A stretch of DNA of 64,000 nt from Undaria pinnatifida (Eukaryota > Sar > Phaeophyceae > Laminariales > Alariaceae): contig JABAKD010000008.1 of assembly GCA_012845835.1 (NCBI GenBank), positions 14,950,223-15,014,222 on the forward strand, in the 5' to 3' direction. The translations under genes and the position numbers were made by a program. The notes under the pieces were generated by a model. The model saw nothing but the letters and a program-made list of their open reading frames with translations, was not told where the DNA came from and ran no database searches. How positions within the stretch are numbered: position 1 is the first letter of the stretch; each line of letters opens with the position of its first letter. Below are positions 11,800-25,077 of the stretch, in pieces.

Positions 11800-14700
11800 T
11801 TCCGTTTTTGTCAGGTAGTTTTTCTATGCTTGTTTTTTTTTCCTTGCGCCTTTTAACACATCGTACTTCCTTTCACCCAGCAGCGATTTATCCCTTTATC
11901 TCCTATCCGTAAACCACGGGCCCCTCCGGGCCTCTACTTCGCGACTGACACGTTGCGTCTGCAGCGACCACGGCTTTGCGGCAGCAGCTTTTCGATATAT
12001 TGTCTCCCCGTGCTCTCTATTCGTGGGACACTACTGACAATCGAACAAAGAAAGTCCTCCCCTATATCTGTTATAGTGCTATGCTTGTCTTGACCTGTTT
12101 TCTCACTCCAAAGGCGTTCCTAGTCTTATTTCAAGTGGTTTGTGCCCATGTTGGGAGTCATGTCTCTCACAATGCCCCGCCAGGATAATAAAACCTTGTG
12201 GGGAATTTTGCGGTTGGAACCCTGTGAGCTGGTTGCACTCGACTAATTCGAGACGCCGGCTCCGTTGCACCACACATGCCACTGTACCGTGTCGCTACGG
12301 AGTAAGGGTACATGCAATAGTTTGCCCTACCACCCCATCCCGAGTACGAGTTGCGCGCTTCGGATGAATTCAATAACTCTCTTGTTCTCTTTCCTACTTT
12401 TGGTTATCCCGTCGCATTTTTGCAAATAATCTGTTGGTGACAGCAATGCGTTACTAATTTTTGAGTTTCTTTTTGTAGCTGAACCATGTTTGGGTTTTGA
12501 TTTCTTGGCATATTTTTACCAGGTACCAGCACGCAGTGTGCTGTAGCCTTTCGAGCATTGCATGTGACCTATGAGACACTCCACCTTTATGTGTGTTCGC
12601 ACAGAGTACGGCTGATCTATTCGTATAGGCCCACCACCAGCGGTCCGCGACGCCTAGCTGTACTACTGTGTTTACTCGTTCAGCCAACAGTAGTGCAGGT
12701 CGCGACTACTATTACTAGTGTTCATTCTGGTAATCTTTTATCTGTTTTTGATTAAACTTTTGAAAGATTTCGTCTTGCCTTAACGAAGCGTTTGAAGCAT
12801 CTTGTGTGTGAGATGGAGATTAGAGAATGTAAGATGGACACTAGTACCAAGCACCAAGCGTTCTTGTGATGTGCTGTTGTTGGTGTTGTCTCACATTGCT
12901 ATAACATACGCGCTCTCCCAGATACCAGGACTACCTGGTATCTGTTTTGTTTTTCCTCGTGCACTCTTTTGCGTTATGCATCGCGGCTGCGAATTATACA
13001 CTGGTATCGAATACGGCACAACACTTGTCCTTAGTGCCTTCTTTTTGTCGACAGGTTTGGTCCTTTGATACATATCGATGTGACACGTATGTGGTTCCGA
13101 CACCATAACAACGTTCTGCGACCCCCGGATCGTTTGTATGGGTGCCGACCAACTAGCTCCCTGCGGAAACAGCGTGCCATGGTTGTAATAATATAGGTGG
13201 CTGTGGCGTATTCGAACCAGCATGCACTTTTATCAGTTTCAGAGAAAAAAACAGCTAGGTATCTTTTCTTTTTTTTTGGTGCCAACGTTACCTTTAATAT
13301 TGGTGTTTGCTGACTGTTACACTATTTATGACATGCTGTGCGCCTTTTGTCATTTTTGAGTTCCCTTTTTGTTTCTGTTTCTTCGGCTGGTCTTTTGTTT
13401 TTATGGTGTGAAGGCATTCATTTCTGCTATTAATTGCTTCATAATGATATTGCGAGCAACCACGGGAAATGCCTCCCTCCGTTTCTCTACCAAATTGACA
13501 CTCGTTTGGCATGTCTCATCTAATTCTGACGTGCCCCTTGTGTTTTTTTTGTTCGTGCCGACAAAAAAACAAATCAGTACAGCTATCTATGATGCACGTG
13601 TTGCCTTCACTATGCTGGCGCGTAATTTCGTCGTGTAAAATACGATAAAAAATGGTCATGCAACTATGATCGCCTTGTCACGAGCATTAACACGCGCTGC
13701 AAATAATGCTGACTTGCGCAATTGACGATGATTGCTTTGTTACGGTGCATTAATCTTTGGCGATTTCAAACCAGGCGCGCGAACGACGGTATTACACGTC
13801 GAGCATCCCACTATATCATATCGGTAGTATGATCACCTTTTCAAAATTCTCCCACGGTGCACTGGGTTCTATTTGGAAAACCTCTGTGAGGGTGGAGACT
13901 CAACCTGCCACGAGCCTCAACTATACGCTTAATACTCCACGGGTGCTTGAGCTATTATTATGAAGCTCCCATTTGTTTTGCTGTACGCACCCTCGACCTG
14001 ATGCAACGTTGGAATGACCCGAACTGTATTAGAATCGTGCTTGAGCAAAAATATTGTTGAGTAAAACCGCACTCCGAGTGCGTCGCGCTCCGAGTGCCAT
14101 CTCTCTCTCTCTTTTTCACGCGTATATTACGCGTGTTACACGGAACCCCCCCCCGGTATTTTTAAAACGTTGCACCCCAGAAGTACACCGTCATTTTTAT
14201 GTCCGGATTTTCGCTTCGGAAAACCTCAAATGTAGCTTTGGTGATCGACGGGTACAAGAGGTACACATATTTTCCGTGTTGTAAGGTCTGCGTTTGTTCT
14301 GTTTTAGACCGGATAAGTCGGTGGTCCTAACATCTCCCGAGCACCACGTTCCTCCCTCGGGAATATCCACAACCGTCCATCACCTTCCGGTCTCCTTGAT
14401 GACGTTCGAAAATTACTTGTACTTCATCCTACTTCTCTACTCCGGTGCGTGCGATACCAAGTCTCCTCATTCCCCATCCATTCCGCACCAACCAGGACCC
14501 AACCCCTCAACCCTCACAATGAACAATGTGCTTCGCGTTCCTCTCCTGCTGTAGCCATGGGTGGTACAGTTACGGTGAAAGGCCTTGCCGTTCTGAAATA
14601 ATGCCCGGAGCGCATTTTTGCGGCCGGGGTCGGTGACGGCATTTCCACCACCGCCAATGACCCCGACCCATATCAGTGAAACCGAATCCCTCGACTTTTG

Positions 14701-17031
14701 GTACAGCCACCTTACACGCCGAGACTGGGAGGACGGATCCGTATACGAGAGACGCCCACCTGGTGCGACTGCGATTTTTGTTGAGCGCCTGAGGGCAAGA
14801 GTTTTTTTTGGTTTTCCCCGTGGCCGATCGCAACAACGCCGCAAGTACAGCGACGACTACAACAGAGTGTGTTGCCGCAACGACATCCATTAGGCCCGTG
14901 CCACCGTGGTTGCCGAATATTATGCCACCGCGAATACAGCCCTTTGTGCCCCACCAATTCGTGCGCTCGACTTTGACCCGCCCCCCACCATCTAAGCCAT
15001 GACTACCGCCCCTACCGACACGTTGCTGCTGACATCCCCACCCCGTCTCCCATAGCCGCCCACCCCTTGCAACAGCGCCTATCCCTTCAAAGGTTCAAAA
15101 TCGCCCACTCATCACCGCGCTTAACCCCCTGCGCCCAATCGCCCCTTCTTTTGTTGGCTGGTACTCGCTTCCAACTGCATACGGCGCGCCCACGGTCTCG
15201 GCCGGGCGGCCCCCAAAGACACCCTTGTCTGCGGTAAAATATTGTTCGGTCATTGACCACGTCGTACCTACCCGACTACGACTGATGTCGGCATAGCTAG
15301 ACGCTCCGTCTGCAGTAATCTGCCGGTTGGGTCAATTTCCTCGAAATTTCGCCCCTCTGCCGCCACTACAGTTGTCACACCTGCGTCTGTCTCACAAACC
15401 GCAAAACGTGGTGGTTCGCAACCACCACTTTTTGCGATACGGGACACAACCTGCGACGAGCATCATTATCAACCACCTGGCCATCGACTATCACTCCGCT
15501 AGCTTTCCGGCGGCACTCTCCCACTGTAGCAACACGGCTACGCCTCTGGTGCGCTCAACCCTTGATTTTGGCATACTTCAGGATGTTAATTTTTACTTAT
15601 GGTATTTGCGGAAACGCGCGGACCGTGTACCCGGCGCCATCACCCGGCAATTAACCGGCGACAACCAATGCCGCTCGCTATAAATGCCATGGCAACTGTT
15701 TGTTTTTGGTCGAAAGCGCCATGATCGCCTTTCTTCCTCGGGCAATTTCTGCGACAACGACGATAACATCGACAGCAACAGCGTGGCCGGCCGATAGCCA
15801 TTACGGCACAAATCCCTGGAGGCTACACGCTGATCAACTCATAGAGCACTACCAGCGCCAGGCCATCCGAATGCGGTACGAGGTTCCAGCTTCAACTTCG
15901 AAAGAACTAGCTCCACCCATGCCCCCGACCCCCTCAACAATCTACCCCCCCCGCCCAGCCCCATACATGTGATATCGCTAGTCCAAGCTTGATCCCCTTG
16001 TTCTAGCGATGGTCTTCAGGTGTGGGTGCGAGGAGGCGAAAACGTCGAGCCCTACTGGGATGCTCCTCTCGACGCCTTCCCGCGATGTGCAAAGCTACCA
16101 GCCGACTATCGCCGAGACTTCAGACATTGCTAACCTGGGCGAAGTTTCGACGATTACGACTACCAGCGGTTCCGGTTCACACGAACCGGCTGTTTCGGCT
16201 ACCGGCCCATCGCCCCCTCAGCCCGCCTTAACCCCAGATTGGCGGCTGCTCACCCGCTCGTAACACGACGTGCGCCGTTTCAGGGGCAACGTAGGGTCCG
16301 CGAACGACAGATCTCCACTCGCTGCCACGGTGTTGACAGCACCACTGCCCCTGGGCCCAAGGTACAGTCCCGTCATGACGACGGAAGACTCACGATCATA
16401 GTTGACCAGGATATGTCCTGAGCCTCCTGCCCCGTCTTCCTCGCAACCCTCGTGGATTCTGTGGACACGGACCACAGGTACAGCATTTCGTAGCGACATC
16501 TATCCTGCTCATTCAACGCCGCTTGGAGACAGGACCCCCAGGGTATCTTGACCCCGCTCCTTTAAACGCCACCCACGAAGACCCTCCCATAGCCTCGGTT
16601 ATACAATACCGAGACTCCCTTTGCGACCACGTGGATCCAGCCGGCTCTCTTCTCTAGATCAGCCAACTGCATCCTCGCCATCGCCACGCGACAGTCCTAC
16701 AGACAGCCTCAACTGACCACTGCTGGGCGGCTGACCGCAGCCAGCGTACACCGAACTATCTCTTCTGGGATGTCCAACTTTTAGGAATGGCACTATTTGG
16801 AGTTTTCTTCTACGGTTTTTTCTTATCACCGTGCGGAGTAGATTCCAACATCACCCGAGACCAACATTTTGAGCGACACCACGACTCCGTAGCTCACCCG
16901 GTATGGACCAAGTATCGGAGCCGTTCCTATGACCAGCCCTGGACATTGGTTCCGTGGCCGACGAACGCCGCAGCTCCTCTTTTCTAACCTACCTGAAACA
17001 ATGGCTCCGAGGCCGACAAAAAGCGGAAAAT
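11800..17031 (+). other. Element B body shared with B'
   Basis: This stretch is collinear with about 58180-63463, with small indels. Shared landmarks include TAATAAAACCTTGT (about 12187 and 58396), ATTTTTACCAGGTACCAGCACG, the CACTCCGAGTGCGTCGCGCTCCGAGTGCCATCT block (about 14071 and 60214) and GTGGCCGGCCGATA (about 15782 and 62221). Open frames are short, and different frames are open in the two copies, so coding capacity is not supported. T-rich and C-rich stretches dominate. Confidence 0.7.
15660..15975 (+). pseudogene. Possible decayed Cys/His-finger coding remnant
   Basis: In the B' copy (about 62115-62220) one frame reads a CKYCGN...GRKRRDH...GKC arrangement, C-x2-C-x11-H-x6-C. The equivalent stretch here keeps GRKR-D-L but is frameshifted and has lost the pattern. 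Downstream, both copies read a shared WPAD-HYGTNP-RLH motif in one frame. This could be the wreck of a zinc-binding gag-like or DNA-binding protein, or chance. No family was recognised. Confidence 0.2.
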
Positions 17032-18332
17032 ATTCCCCTACACTACTCATCGACCCTCGACATCTACAACCTCCCCCCCAGTTCGCATATGTAGTTTTGG
17101 CAACTGTACACCCGAGCCTGGCAATCCCATTCATAGGGAGAAGCAACAACCTCTTTATTCGGTTGATAGCCGCCTTTTCCCCCTAACCCGCGGCGTTGTA
17201 AACGAGTCATCCCCTTTCGGTTTCGGCATTTCTCACCGACCCCTCCTACTACCGACCTCGTTCCGACCCTTTCGAACGCGACAGAACAACTCTGTCGCGT
17301 CCCCTCCTTCAACGCAATCTGTTTCCACGGAGCACCTCTGTCCCGGCCCCCTCCATTGCCACCGAGGCGCACCTGATGATTCCCCCATGTCTTTCTCCAC
17401 CCCGACATTTTACCATAAAAACGCCTTGCTCCTGTCTCCGCCGATTCCGCCTATACCACGGCCCACCGCCTGCACGCTTCTGATCACACGCGACCCAACA
17501 GAGCCACGGTGCTCGTGTCCCGTAAATCCCGCCGAAGGTCTCCGCCTGGGGATGTTTTTTACGGACTCGAGGATAGCAGCCATTCCTTTCATCTGGTTGT
17601 ACCGATCTGTCCCCAACACCGCCGACCATCTGGAAAAAGCAACCGCCCTCCTCCACACGGACTGGTTAGTTCCCCGTTCGACAAACGTTGGAGCCCCCAC
17701 CAACCCCTTTTCACGGCTACACTGGCCCGAACCATCACGCCTATACCAGGCCACCAACGTTCCTTCCCGGCAAGATTTTCAGTTTACCCACCAGCGTGCC
17801 CTGGTTTCCCCAACCACAACAAACCCACGGTTTATTGCTCCCGACCGAGGTCATTAGCTAAGCCCCCATTAACCGGCTACAAACCCCCTAACGGCCCTTC
17901 AGCCTTCCTCGACGACACAACCACGGACGACCTTCCCAACCACGGTTCACTGGTGCTCGCGCGTCGATGCTTCCGTCTACACCTCCATTCTCATATCCAT
18001 CTTGGTTCGCCACCACGGCGTTCTATTCTCCAGTGGGTAATATTATTTTTTTCTTGCGATACGTGTGTTTCTTTTCCGACCATCGACTGATTCTGTTTCC
18101 GTTGCCAGTGAACACCGGATAGATCCCCTCCCACCCAAAGGTCGCGAATTCCCATCCGTCCCTGAAGACACGTCGGCGACACCAATACCACCACCCTCCT
18201 TTTGCCTCAACAACCCTGTAGGTTTACCACCTTAACCTAGGCAACCACCACCCGTCCCTGAAGGAACGTCCGTGACGCCACTGTCGCCACCACCCCTACC
18301 CTAACATTTCTATAGGTTCACCATCTGAACCT

Positions 18333-18860
18333 GTGGTTTTGTTTCTTTCCGGTTATGACTGCCCCGAGCCGGGCGTCGGCTTGGGCGGGCTCGTTCCCCC
18401 GTCCCTCACAACCCAGCACCAAAACCCGCTGCTCCCATCTTCTGAGTTGGTGTTGATTTTTTTTTCCGGACATAAGCGTTTCGAACCGACCATCAGTTTG
18501 GTTGGGCTCGCTCCCTGTCCTCTACGACCCACCTCTACCATTGCACCGCTCCGCTTTTTCCGAGTTTGTTTGCTTTTATCGGGATCTTCAACCTACAGTG
18601 CCTGGTACATATGGAACCGATAGAACCAGAAATCAGTCCCTGCCACGGCCTCTTCGCTGCCCAAGTCGAAATGTTTTTGAGTATTCCATCCCGGGTATCG
18701 TTTTGGGTGAGCTAGTTTCCCCTCACTTTTGAGCCACCATAACCAACCGCCCCATTCCACCGGCGACACGAAAAAACCGTGCGCCCCTCCTTTTAGGCGT
18801 TGACTTGGGTGGGCTCAAACCCCCTCCCTCCGGCCTCATGCACCACCACGTTTCACTGAA
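18333..18860 (+). repeat. Spaced TTGGGTGGGCTC-like motifs
   Basis: Four diverged copies of a TTGGGTGGGCTCGTTCCCC-like motif occur about 130-160 bp apart (near 18379, 18497, 18703 and 18807). One frame reads GLGGLVPP. The same motif forms the 36-bp minisatellite in the RNase H-integrase linker of element C (45830-45980), which is another hint that B and C are related. Confidence 0.45.
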
Positions 18861-19244
18861 GATACTTTCGGCAACTCACCGTTGCGGACCATACCAGAAA
18901 TCCGTCGAACCCCTATCCGCCCCAAAACCTCCGTCGGGTCTACTTTGGCTCGTTACATCGCCTGCGGTTCGCTAGCCAGCTCCGAGAAAGGCGCCGAGGA
19001 TGCTGGCGCTCCTCCTGGATCTGCGTTTTATTCGTCCTTCGTTTTCCCCAGCTTCCACCATTGGCGCATGATTTTTTGGCCCTCCTCATCCTTCGTCGGA
19101 CCATTGTTTTCCCAGAGCCGTCATCGCTCCCCAGCCGCCGCTGGAAACTGTGGAAAGCCCTCCCGACTACGGTTTTTCTCGACAGTACATGTGGCTACAC
19201 TTCCAAGATCACCGAACACCCCCAATGCTGGGCGAACACCGTGA

Positions 19245-19580
19245 CCAGAGCTTCGTCATCACCTGAGGTTTGCGACTAGAGCTCCATCTTCACCAGAGCT
19301 TCGTCGTCACCTGAGCTTCGCGACCAGAGCTCCACCTTCACCGGAGTTCCACCTTTCACCAGAGCTTCGTCGTCACCCGAGATTCACGACCAGAGAACAA
19401 CCTTTTCCTGAGCTCCATCTTCGACAGAGCTTCGTCGTCACCTGGGCTCCGCGACCAGAACTCCTCCTGCACGGAGATTCATCGTCACCTGTCGTCACCT
19501 GAGCTTCGCGACCAGAGCTCCACCTTCGTCAGAGCTCCACTATTCACCTGAGCTCCACCTCCGTCTTCCGCGACTTCTTC
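19245..19580 (+). repeat. Minisatellite of CACCTGAGCTTCGCGACCAGAGCTCC type
   Basis: Interleaved repeats of CCAGAGCTTCGTCGTCACC and GAGCTTCGCGACCAGAGCTCC fill the stretch with a loose period. It lies in the block of B that is missing from B'. Confidence 0.7.
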
Positions 19581-20069
19581 ATTCGATGTATTTCTCCTTC
19601 ACGCCACTACCAACGTCAAGGCAACCATTTTTTCTTGCCACTACCACCGGTCTCGGCGTTGACGCCATCATCTACTCCGACAATCGGGCAATTATTTCAC
19701 CGACTTATGCAGCCATGCACCAATGGGCCTGCCGCTTCACCCGCAACCAGCGGCTAGGCACCCTCTTCCTGGCCACTATCACCGACTCCGGCGAAGTTGC
19801 ACCGTTAGCGTCGCCCAGCTGGGACATATTTCGCAGACTCCTGCAGCCACCGCGCCGGTAACTCTGCTCCTTCAGTCCGCTACTAACCGCCCCGGCGTCA
19901 CAGTTATCGTCAGCAACTTAGGGCCTTCTCTACCGCATTGTCCAGCAACCACGCCGTCATCCTCGCTGCGGAAAATGCTAAGTCCAACACCACGAGCACG
20001 GCAGGCATCTCCACTGGCCCACATTTAACGACAACTACAGCGTCAACGCTTCCGCCTGCATGTACGCTG

Positions 20070-20328
20070 CGGAACACGCACATTCCACTGCCGCGTACGC
20101 TATCCGCCACCGTCTTCAACCAAGCATATTGAGCTACTGCAGCCTCGCCTTCTTCCGTCACAGAGCTCCTACCGCATCGACCGCGAACATCCCGCCCTCA
20201 CTCTTTCGTTCTCGGAGTTCTTCAACGCGTTCTACTGGACCATTATCCGCCTCCAGCGCCCCTACCACATCTTCCGCGAGCACTACGACGCCACCGCCTC
20301 GCGATCGGAGCGCTACAGCACACCTTAG
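20070..20328 (+). pseudogene. Unidentified open stretch in element B
   Basis: One frame is open for roughly 85 codons up to a TAG at 20326-20328. It has a protein-like, aromatic-rich composition (EFFNAFYWTIIRLQRPYHIF near its end). No start codon is obvious, and the overlapping frame is also open. I do not recognise a family. It may be a remnant of the element's coding region. Confidence 0.2.
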
Positions 20329-20689
20329 TACGACCACCAGCTGCGTTTCATCTGAGTTTTCTTAAGGCCCTACACCATCCGGTTTCACGATCAACCTACG
20401 GCGTGTCCACTGCACATCTTCTTGGAGCACCATCCACGGATCGGTGTGTCTAAAACGCCACGCGGCAGGGATATCTGCAGCCAGCGAATTATCGCGTTGG
20501 GTCGCACTTACCCTTTTGTCTTGTTGCCCTTCCCCCTAACCATGTTTCTTGAGTTCCTTCTTGAGTTTTTTCCACGGGATTTGTTTTGCGCGCATTGGCT
20601 TCTTGATTTTCTCTTTTGGGTTTGATTTAGCTGTTTAGTTGGTTTCAAGGTACCTCTTTTTTGCCTTGACTTTTCGGCTTGTCACACTT

Positions 20690-21245
20690 TTGACCAGCAC
20701 GTATGTCCGTATGCTTGTGTCGGTGTGCTACCGTGACTTTCCGGGTTGTCTTACTTTTGACCGGCACATATGTTTGCGTGCTTGCGTCGGTGTGCTACCC
20801 TGGCATTCCAGCCGCCGATTTTGCTGGCGCCATTTTCGTAGCCAGGCCAAAACATTGTGATGGTTCCGTTTTCCTGTGTGTGCCGGTTTAGCCTACCCCG
20901 TTTTGGTAACTTGACCCAAACCTGCCGTGATGTGTTCGTTTTCTCTCGTCGGTTAAGCGTAATCTTGTTTCACAGCCCGCGAACCCGGTGTGGTATTTTT
21001 TGTTGGCCTTTCTCTTGCTTTCTGCACTACGTACGAAATAGGTGCATATTTGGGGATCGTTTATGTCCCCAAACCCGCTGTTGTATGTCAACCTACGCTA
21101 TCCTTCTGCTTTTCGCACTACGTACGTCATAGGTGATTATTGAGGCGTCGTATTTGTTCTCTTACGACTGTGATGTTCCTGGTATGTCCTCTGACCCTTC
21201 CTCTCTTTTCTGCACTACGCACGCCGTAGGTGCTCACTGAGGCGT
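20690..21245 (+). repeat. Short tandem duplications
   Basis: A GACC(A/G)GCAC(G/A)TATGT...GTCGGTGTGCTACC unit of about 65 bp occurs twice at about 20690-20810. A TGCACTACGTACG...TAGGTG...GAGGCGT-type unit occurs three times with spacing near 100 bp between about 21020 and 21245. Confidence 0.55.
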
Positions 21246-24200
21246 GCTGTCCACCTTGTTTGCGTCATATTGCCCTGCCCAAGACCCCTCTTCTCGGTTG
21301 GACATCCAAGTGCTTTCGATAATGTTTCCCCCGCAATTTCGTCGCTTAGCTTCCAGTAGGAATGGCTCTACAGTAGGCTACATTTTCAGAGTTTCCCGAC
21401 ATTAACGTTTGCTAGTATTTTCGAGTCCGTCGTTTGTTCACGACCCCCCCCTCAAGGTTTATTTTTGCAATCAACTCTCGAAACCATGGTAATTTCGCTT
21501 GATCCTTATTAGCCTGAACTTCGCTTGCACACTGTGCATGCGCCCCTCTGGCATCTTTAGAGTTGTACGTGATTTGCCCCTCCCTCTGTCCTGCTTACGG
21601 TATCAGCCCGCTACATCGTAACAGTTTCGTCCGATTCCTTCTCGGCCGAGATATCGTCTGCAATATGTGCGTGCTCTTTGGCAGAGTTTGTGGACCCTCC
21701 CTTGTGTTAAGACCCCGCTTTCACTGCTCTTACGAGATGAGATGAAAATATTCCCGTGTTAGGTTGTTTTTCTATCTCGGTTTTTCTTCCTCCTGCACTA
21801 TGTGCCGGATGGGAACGTACAACCCCGCCCCTCTGCAGTGTGTGCATTTTTGGAACATATTTCCTCCTGACTCTGGCATTCGTGCATTTTCGGCACCTAT
21901 ACGTTCCGCTTTCGCGTCCATACAACGCGGGTATTATTAGTTTTTTCTTGTCGTTTCTGGACACGCTTTCTCCTAAGTGGTCATCGCTGTGCGCAGCAAA
22001 CGACCGACCGTAGTAGCCTTCTCTCCTTTGTTCTGGGTGAATTTGTTCGTGAACGCCTCGTGCGGGTATTGTATTTGGACCCTACCGTCTCAGTACAATT
22101 TTACTTGGTAGGTGCCAGTACCGTCAGTGTTATTGCCTCGAGGCTCCCCGAAGTATTCTCTTAGCGTCTCCGTATCATTGAAGCCCCAACAACGTGTTAT
22201 TAACGTAGTAGTATGTCTTCTGTCTTCTTTGGCGCATTCAAAGCATGGCATTTGTTCGTTTTTCGAAGATCTTCATGGTCGTCTTGATCTTGAACTTGTC
22301 CCCAAGTTGTTCTATTTTCCTACAGTACGACGAGTGGTCACCTTTGTTGTTTTGCTTCCGCCTTCTACCGATGATGTAGCCTGCCCACGTTTCGTGCATA
22401 CCGACGAAACATGGCGTTCCCGAACCTTGTCATGGTTTCCCATCGTCTCGGTTTCACCTCGCCTTATGCGATTGGCAACAACTTAGATGCTTCCCGCGTG
22501 ATTTCTCTTCGTTATTAGCGAGATATTACCTCTTTTTTTGTTGGTGTTGAATTTTCCTTGTCCCTTGGCGTACTTCCCTTTTGTTGTGGTGCCTTCCTTG
22601 CTTCAGGGCGTATTTCTTTCCACAACTAACTACACTGTACTTAGCCCCAGCCACTTGGTATTGCGGCATTCCGGCTTTTGCTGCCGTCTATGGTCCCACA
22701 TTACCGACGACTGGCGTCACATTGAGAACCCTCGCTTGGGTCTGATGTTAGCGGTCCCGTGCTGACTCTCCAGCCCACCTGTCGGTTCTCTTTGGCCCCT
22801 ACCTTCTTGTTTGGTTGTACCTGCCCCCAAGAGCTCCTTGCTGTCGGGCTCCGTTCTAGCTTCGTAGGCAGCGCACCTATTCCCTTGGCCCACTCTTTTT
22901 TATCTTTTTTTCCTCGGCACCCCGACCCCTACGGTCCAACGACTTTGACTCCCGGCCTGGCTTGCAGCTAACAGGTCTTGTTTCTCTTGACTACTTTGTA
23001 TTGTTTTCTTTCGGCATACCTGCCCATAGGGTTTAATTTTCCGACATTAAGCATGGATTTGCAGCCCGTCCTGACTGTGCAATCGACAAGCCGTCCCCTC
23101 TTGGCCTCCGTTTTCCTCTTGGCTTGTTGCCGTACGTGTCGCATCGGTCCCACGTTTTATTCCTTGTTTGGCTTCGCAGCCCATTTAGGTTTTCCATGTT
23201 GACCCCCTTTCGTGTTGTTTTTTCGGCGAAATCATTTTCAGAGGAATGCCTTCGCTACGTGCCTAGTGTTGCTCGTTTTCTGAAAGTAGCGTTCATGGTA
23301 CGTTGCTATCGACCCTCCCGTTTGTTTGTCAGGCTGCCGTACGATGCCACGACACCATTTGCCTACTTCCTGTTTTTCCGTACATTTTTCTCGGTTACCT
23401 TTTTAAGGTGGCTCCACGTTAGCGACCCCTTGATCCCTAGGTGTAGTACCTAGCTGCGGCTTTATTCGTACAGTCTTGTCTTGTTTCCTACATTGTTTCT
23501 GGGGCTACACTCTTCCAGTGCTTCTTCGAGCTGAAGGAGCATCTTGTTGACCCCATTTGGCTTGCTTGGTTAAGGCTGAATAGCCTCGCTACGTTTGCTG
23601 GCATTGTTCCCGTGATTAGTTAGCCTCTCAAGGTGTCATATGTCGACTCTCTTTCCGGCTTCCAATAGTACCTTCCGTCTTTCTGTGTCTACGTTTTCGT
23701 TTCGTCCTTGTTTGCGTATAGCTTCGGCTAGGTGACCTCACCACTTATCTCTCCCCGTTTTCCTGGTACTGCACCCAGATAGCTTCTAGGGGTTTTCCTC
23801 TGTTGCCCCCCGGTTCAGCTTTCTGGCGTATCACACACGCCTCCAGTACTACCATTTTGGTGTTTAGGTGTTGTCTTTCACTGCGTTTTCGCTATTTGCT
23901 TTGGTTTCCTTACTTTCCCGTTATTCAGTTTGAACAGGATCTTATGCCAGCCTCCTAGGTCCCACATTACGGCCCCTGTGCTTCCGGTACACCTCAGCGT
24001 ACTCGTTCTTTAAAGTTTTTGCTTTCGACCAGTTGTCCCACGTCAGCCTTCCAGGTCCAACCTTGCGGATGCTGACATTAATGTAGTCAGTGTTTTCGTT
24101 TCCTCTCGGTTCAGGCTCTTGCTCTTCGGCCTTTCGACCAATTGCCCGACGCTTGTGTACTTTTGCGCGTCTTGGTTGTTTCTGTTCCACCGTTCAACTG

Positions 24201-24618
24201 ATGGCCCCACGTCAGCTGTCCATGTCCAACGTAGCGCACTCTGACGTTCTTTTGGGCAGTGTTTCCTCATTTCTCTCTTATGTTCCGGCAAATGGACCGA
24301 CCGCCCGCCCCTTCGGCATTACGCTTCAGGCGGTCAACTCATCTCGCTTTTACAGCGTGTTCCCTTCTTCTCTTCTGACTTGGTTTGCGCGTCTATATTT
24401 TCCTCTTTGGCTCCCTTCGCATCCTTGCGCTCAGTGGCCGCGCCCTTCGTCCTTTCATAGGCCGATTGATACTGGTACATACCGTAGGTTCATGCCCTTT
24501 CTCGAGCTCTCACGGTGGTGAGCTCCATCCGAGGGTTGTAAATCTGCCAATGGGGCATTTGAGCCTCACAATCACGAGGTGTCGGGGAATCTATAGCCTC
24601 GTTTCGTTTGTTTTGAAA

Positions 24619-24714
24619 AGCCGCATCTTCGATCCCCTTTCCAATTCTGGATATTTCGTTCACCTCCTTTGGTTAGCAGGTGATGTACATCTACGACTAT
24701 TCAGGGTAGTCTAA
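24619..24714 (+). promoter_or_regulatory. Element B 3'-end motifs and polypurine tract
   Basis: AGCCGCATCTTCGA at 24619-24632 is identical to 49635-49648 in element C. The last bases before the LTR (TACGACTATTCAGGGTAGTCTAA) resemble the TGCGACTCATCAGGGTGGGCTAG of C. Such conserved positions near the 3' LTR fit a role in plus-strand priming or packaging. The role is inferred. Confidence 0.55.
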
Positions 24715-25077
24715 TGTAATGGAGTGCCCTCCGTAGAAGGATAGTTTATAGATTCGACGTGAATCCACGTGATATTAGATGTCATACTCACGTAAAGGTC
24801 ATCATAGATGGGCGGTAATGTAGGTGACGATGATGGGACAAGAAGGACGCCCCAAATCTCACTACCTGCTCTACCTGCTATGCCTGCTATACCCTGCGCT
24901 ACCCCGCGGTCTTGTTATGTCTGCCTTTTAGTGTTCAATGTAGAGAAAATAATGTGTAAGCTTTTGAGTCTATCCAGCGAGCCATGAGGAGAGACCAAAC
25001 AAGGGCACCGGAACCCATGAGGAGCACGCTTCTCAACACCGACCGACCACTCATCCCCCACTCGGAGGACCACTACA
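24715..25077 (+). repeat. Element B right (3') LTR
   Basis: The 363-bp repeat begins TGTAATGGAGTGCCC and ends CCACTACA. It is the direct partner of 11292-11676, with several small indels and many substitutions. Confidence 0.85.

Larger units (their letters stand above)
17032..22463 (+). other. Block of element B absent from B'
   Basis: Homology with B' stops near 17031 and resumes near 22464, where B' is continuous (about 63463). The 5.4-kb block has no terminal repeats that I could see, so a deletion in B' is more likely than an insertion in B, but this is not settled. It contains several local tandem repeats and many short open frames rich in Pro, Ser and Thr, none recognisable. Confidence 0.6.
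11292..25077 (+). mobile_element. LTR element B: large, without recognisable pol
   Basis: The element is bounded by direct LTRs (11292-11676 and 24715-25077). An 18-nt primer-binding site lies two bases after the left LTR, and a CAGGGTAGTCTAA tract sits just before the right LTR. The flanks give at best an imperfect 4-bp target duplication (TCTC left, TCCC right). The 13-kb interior has only short, broken open frames. I could not find gag CCHC, protease, RT, RNase H or integrase motifs. This fits the published idea of large retrotransposon derivatives (LARDs), or a very decayed autonomous element. It shares its PBS and 3'-end sequence with element C. A related copy (B') begins near 58.05 kb. 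Confidence 0.75.
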
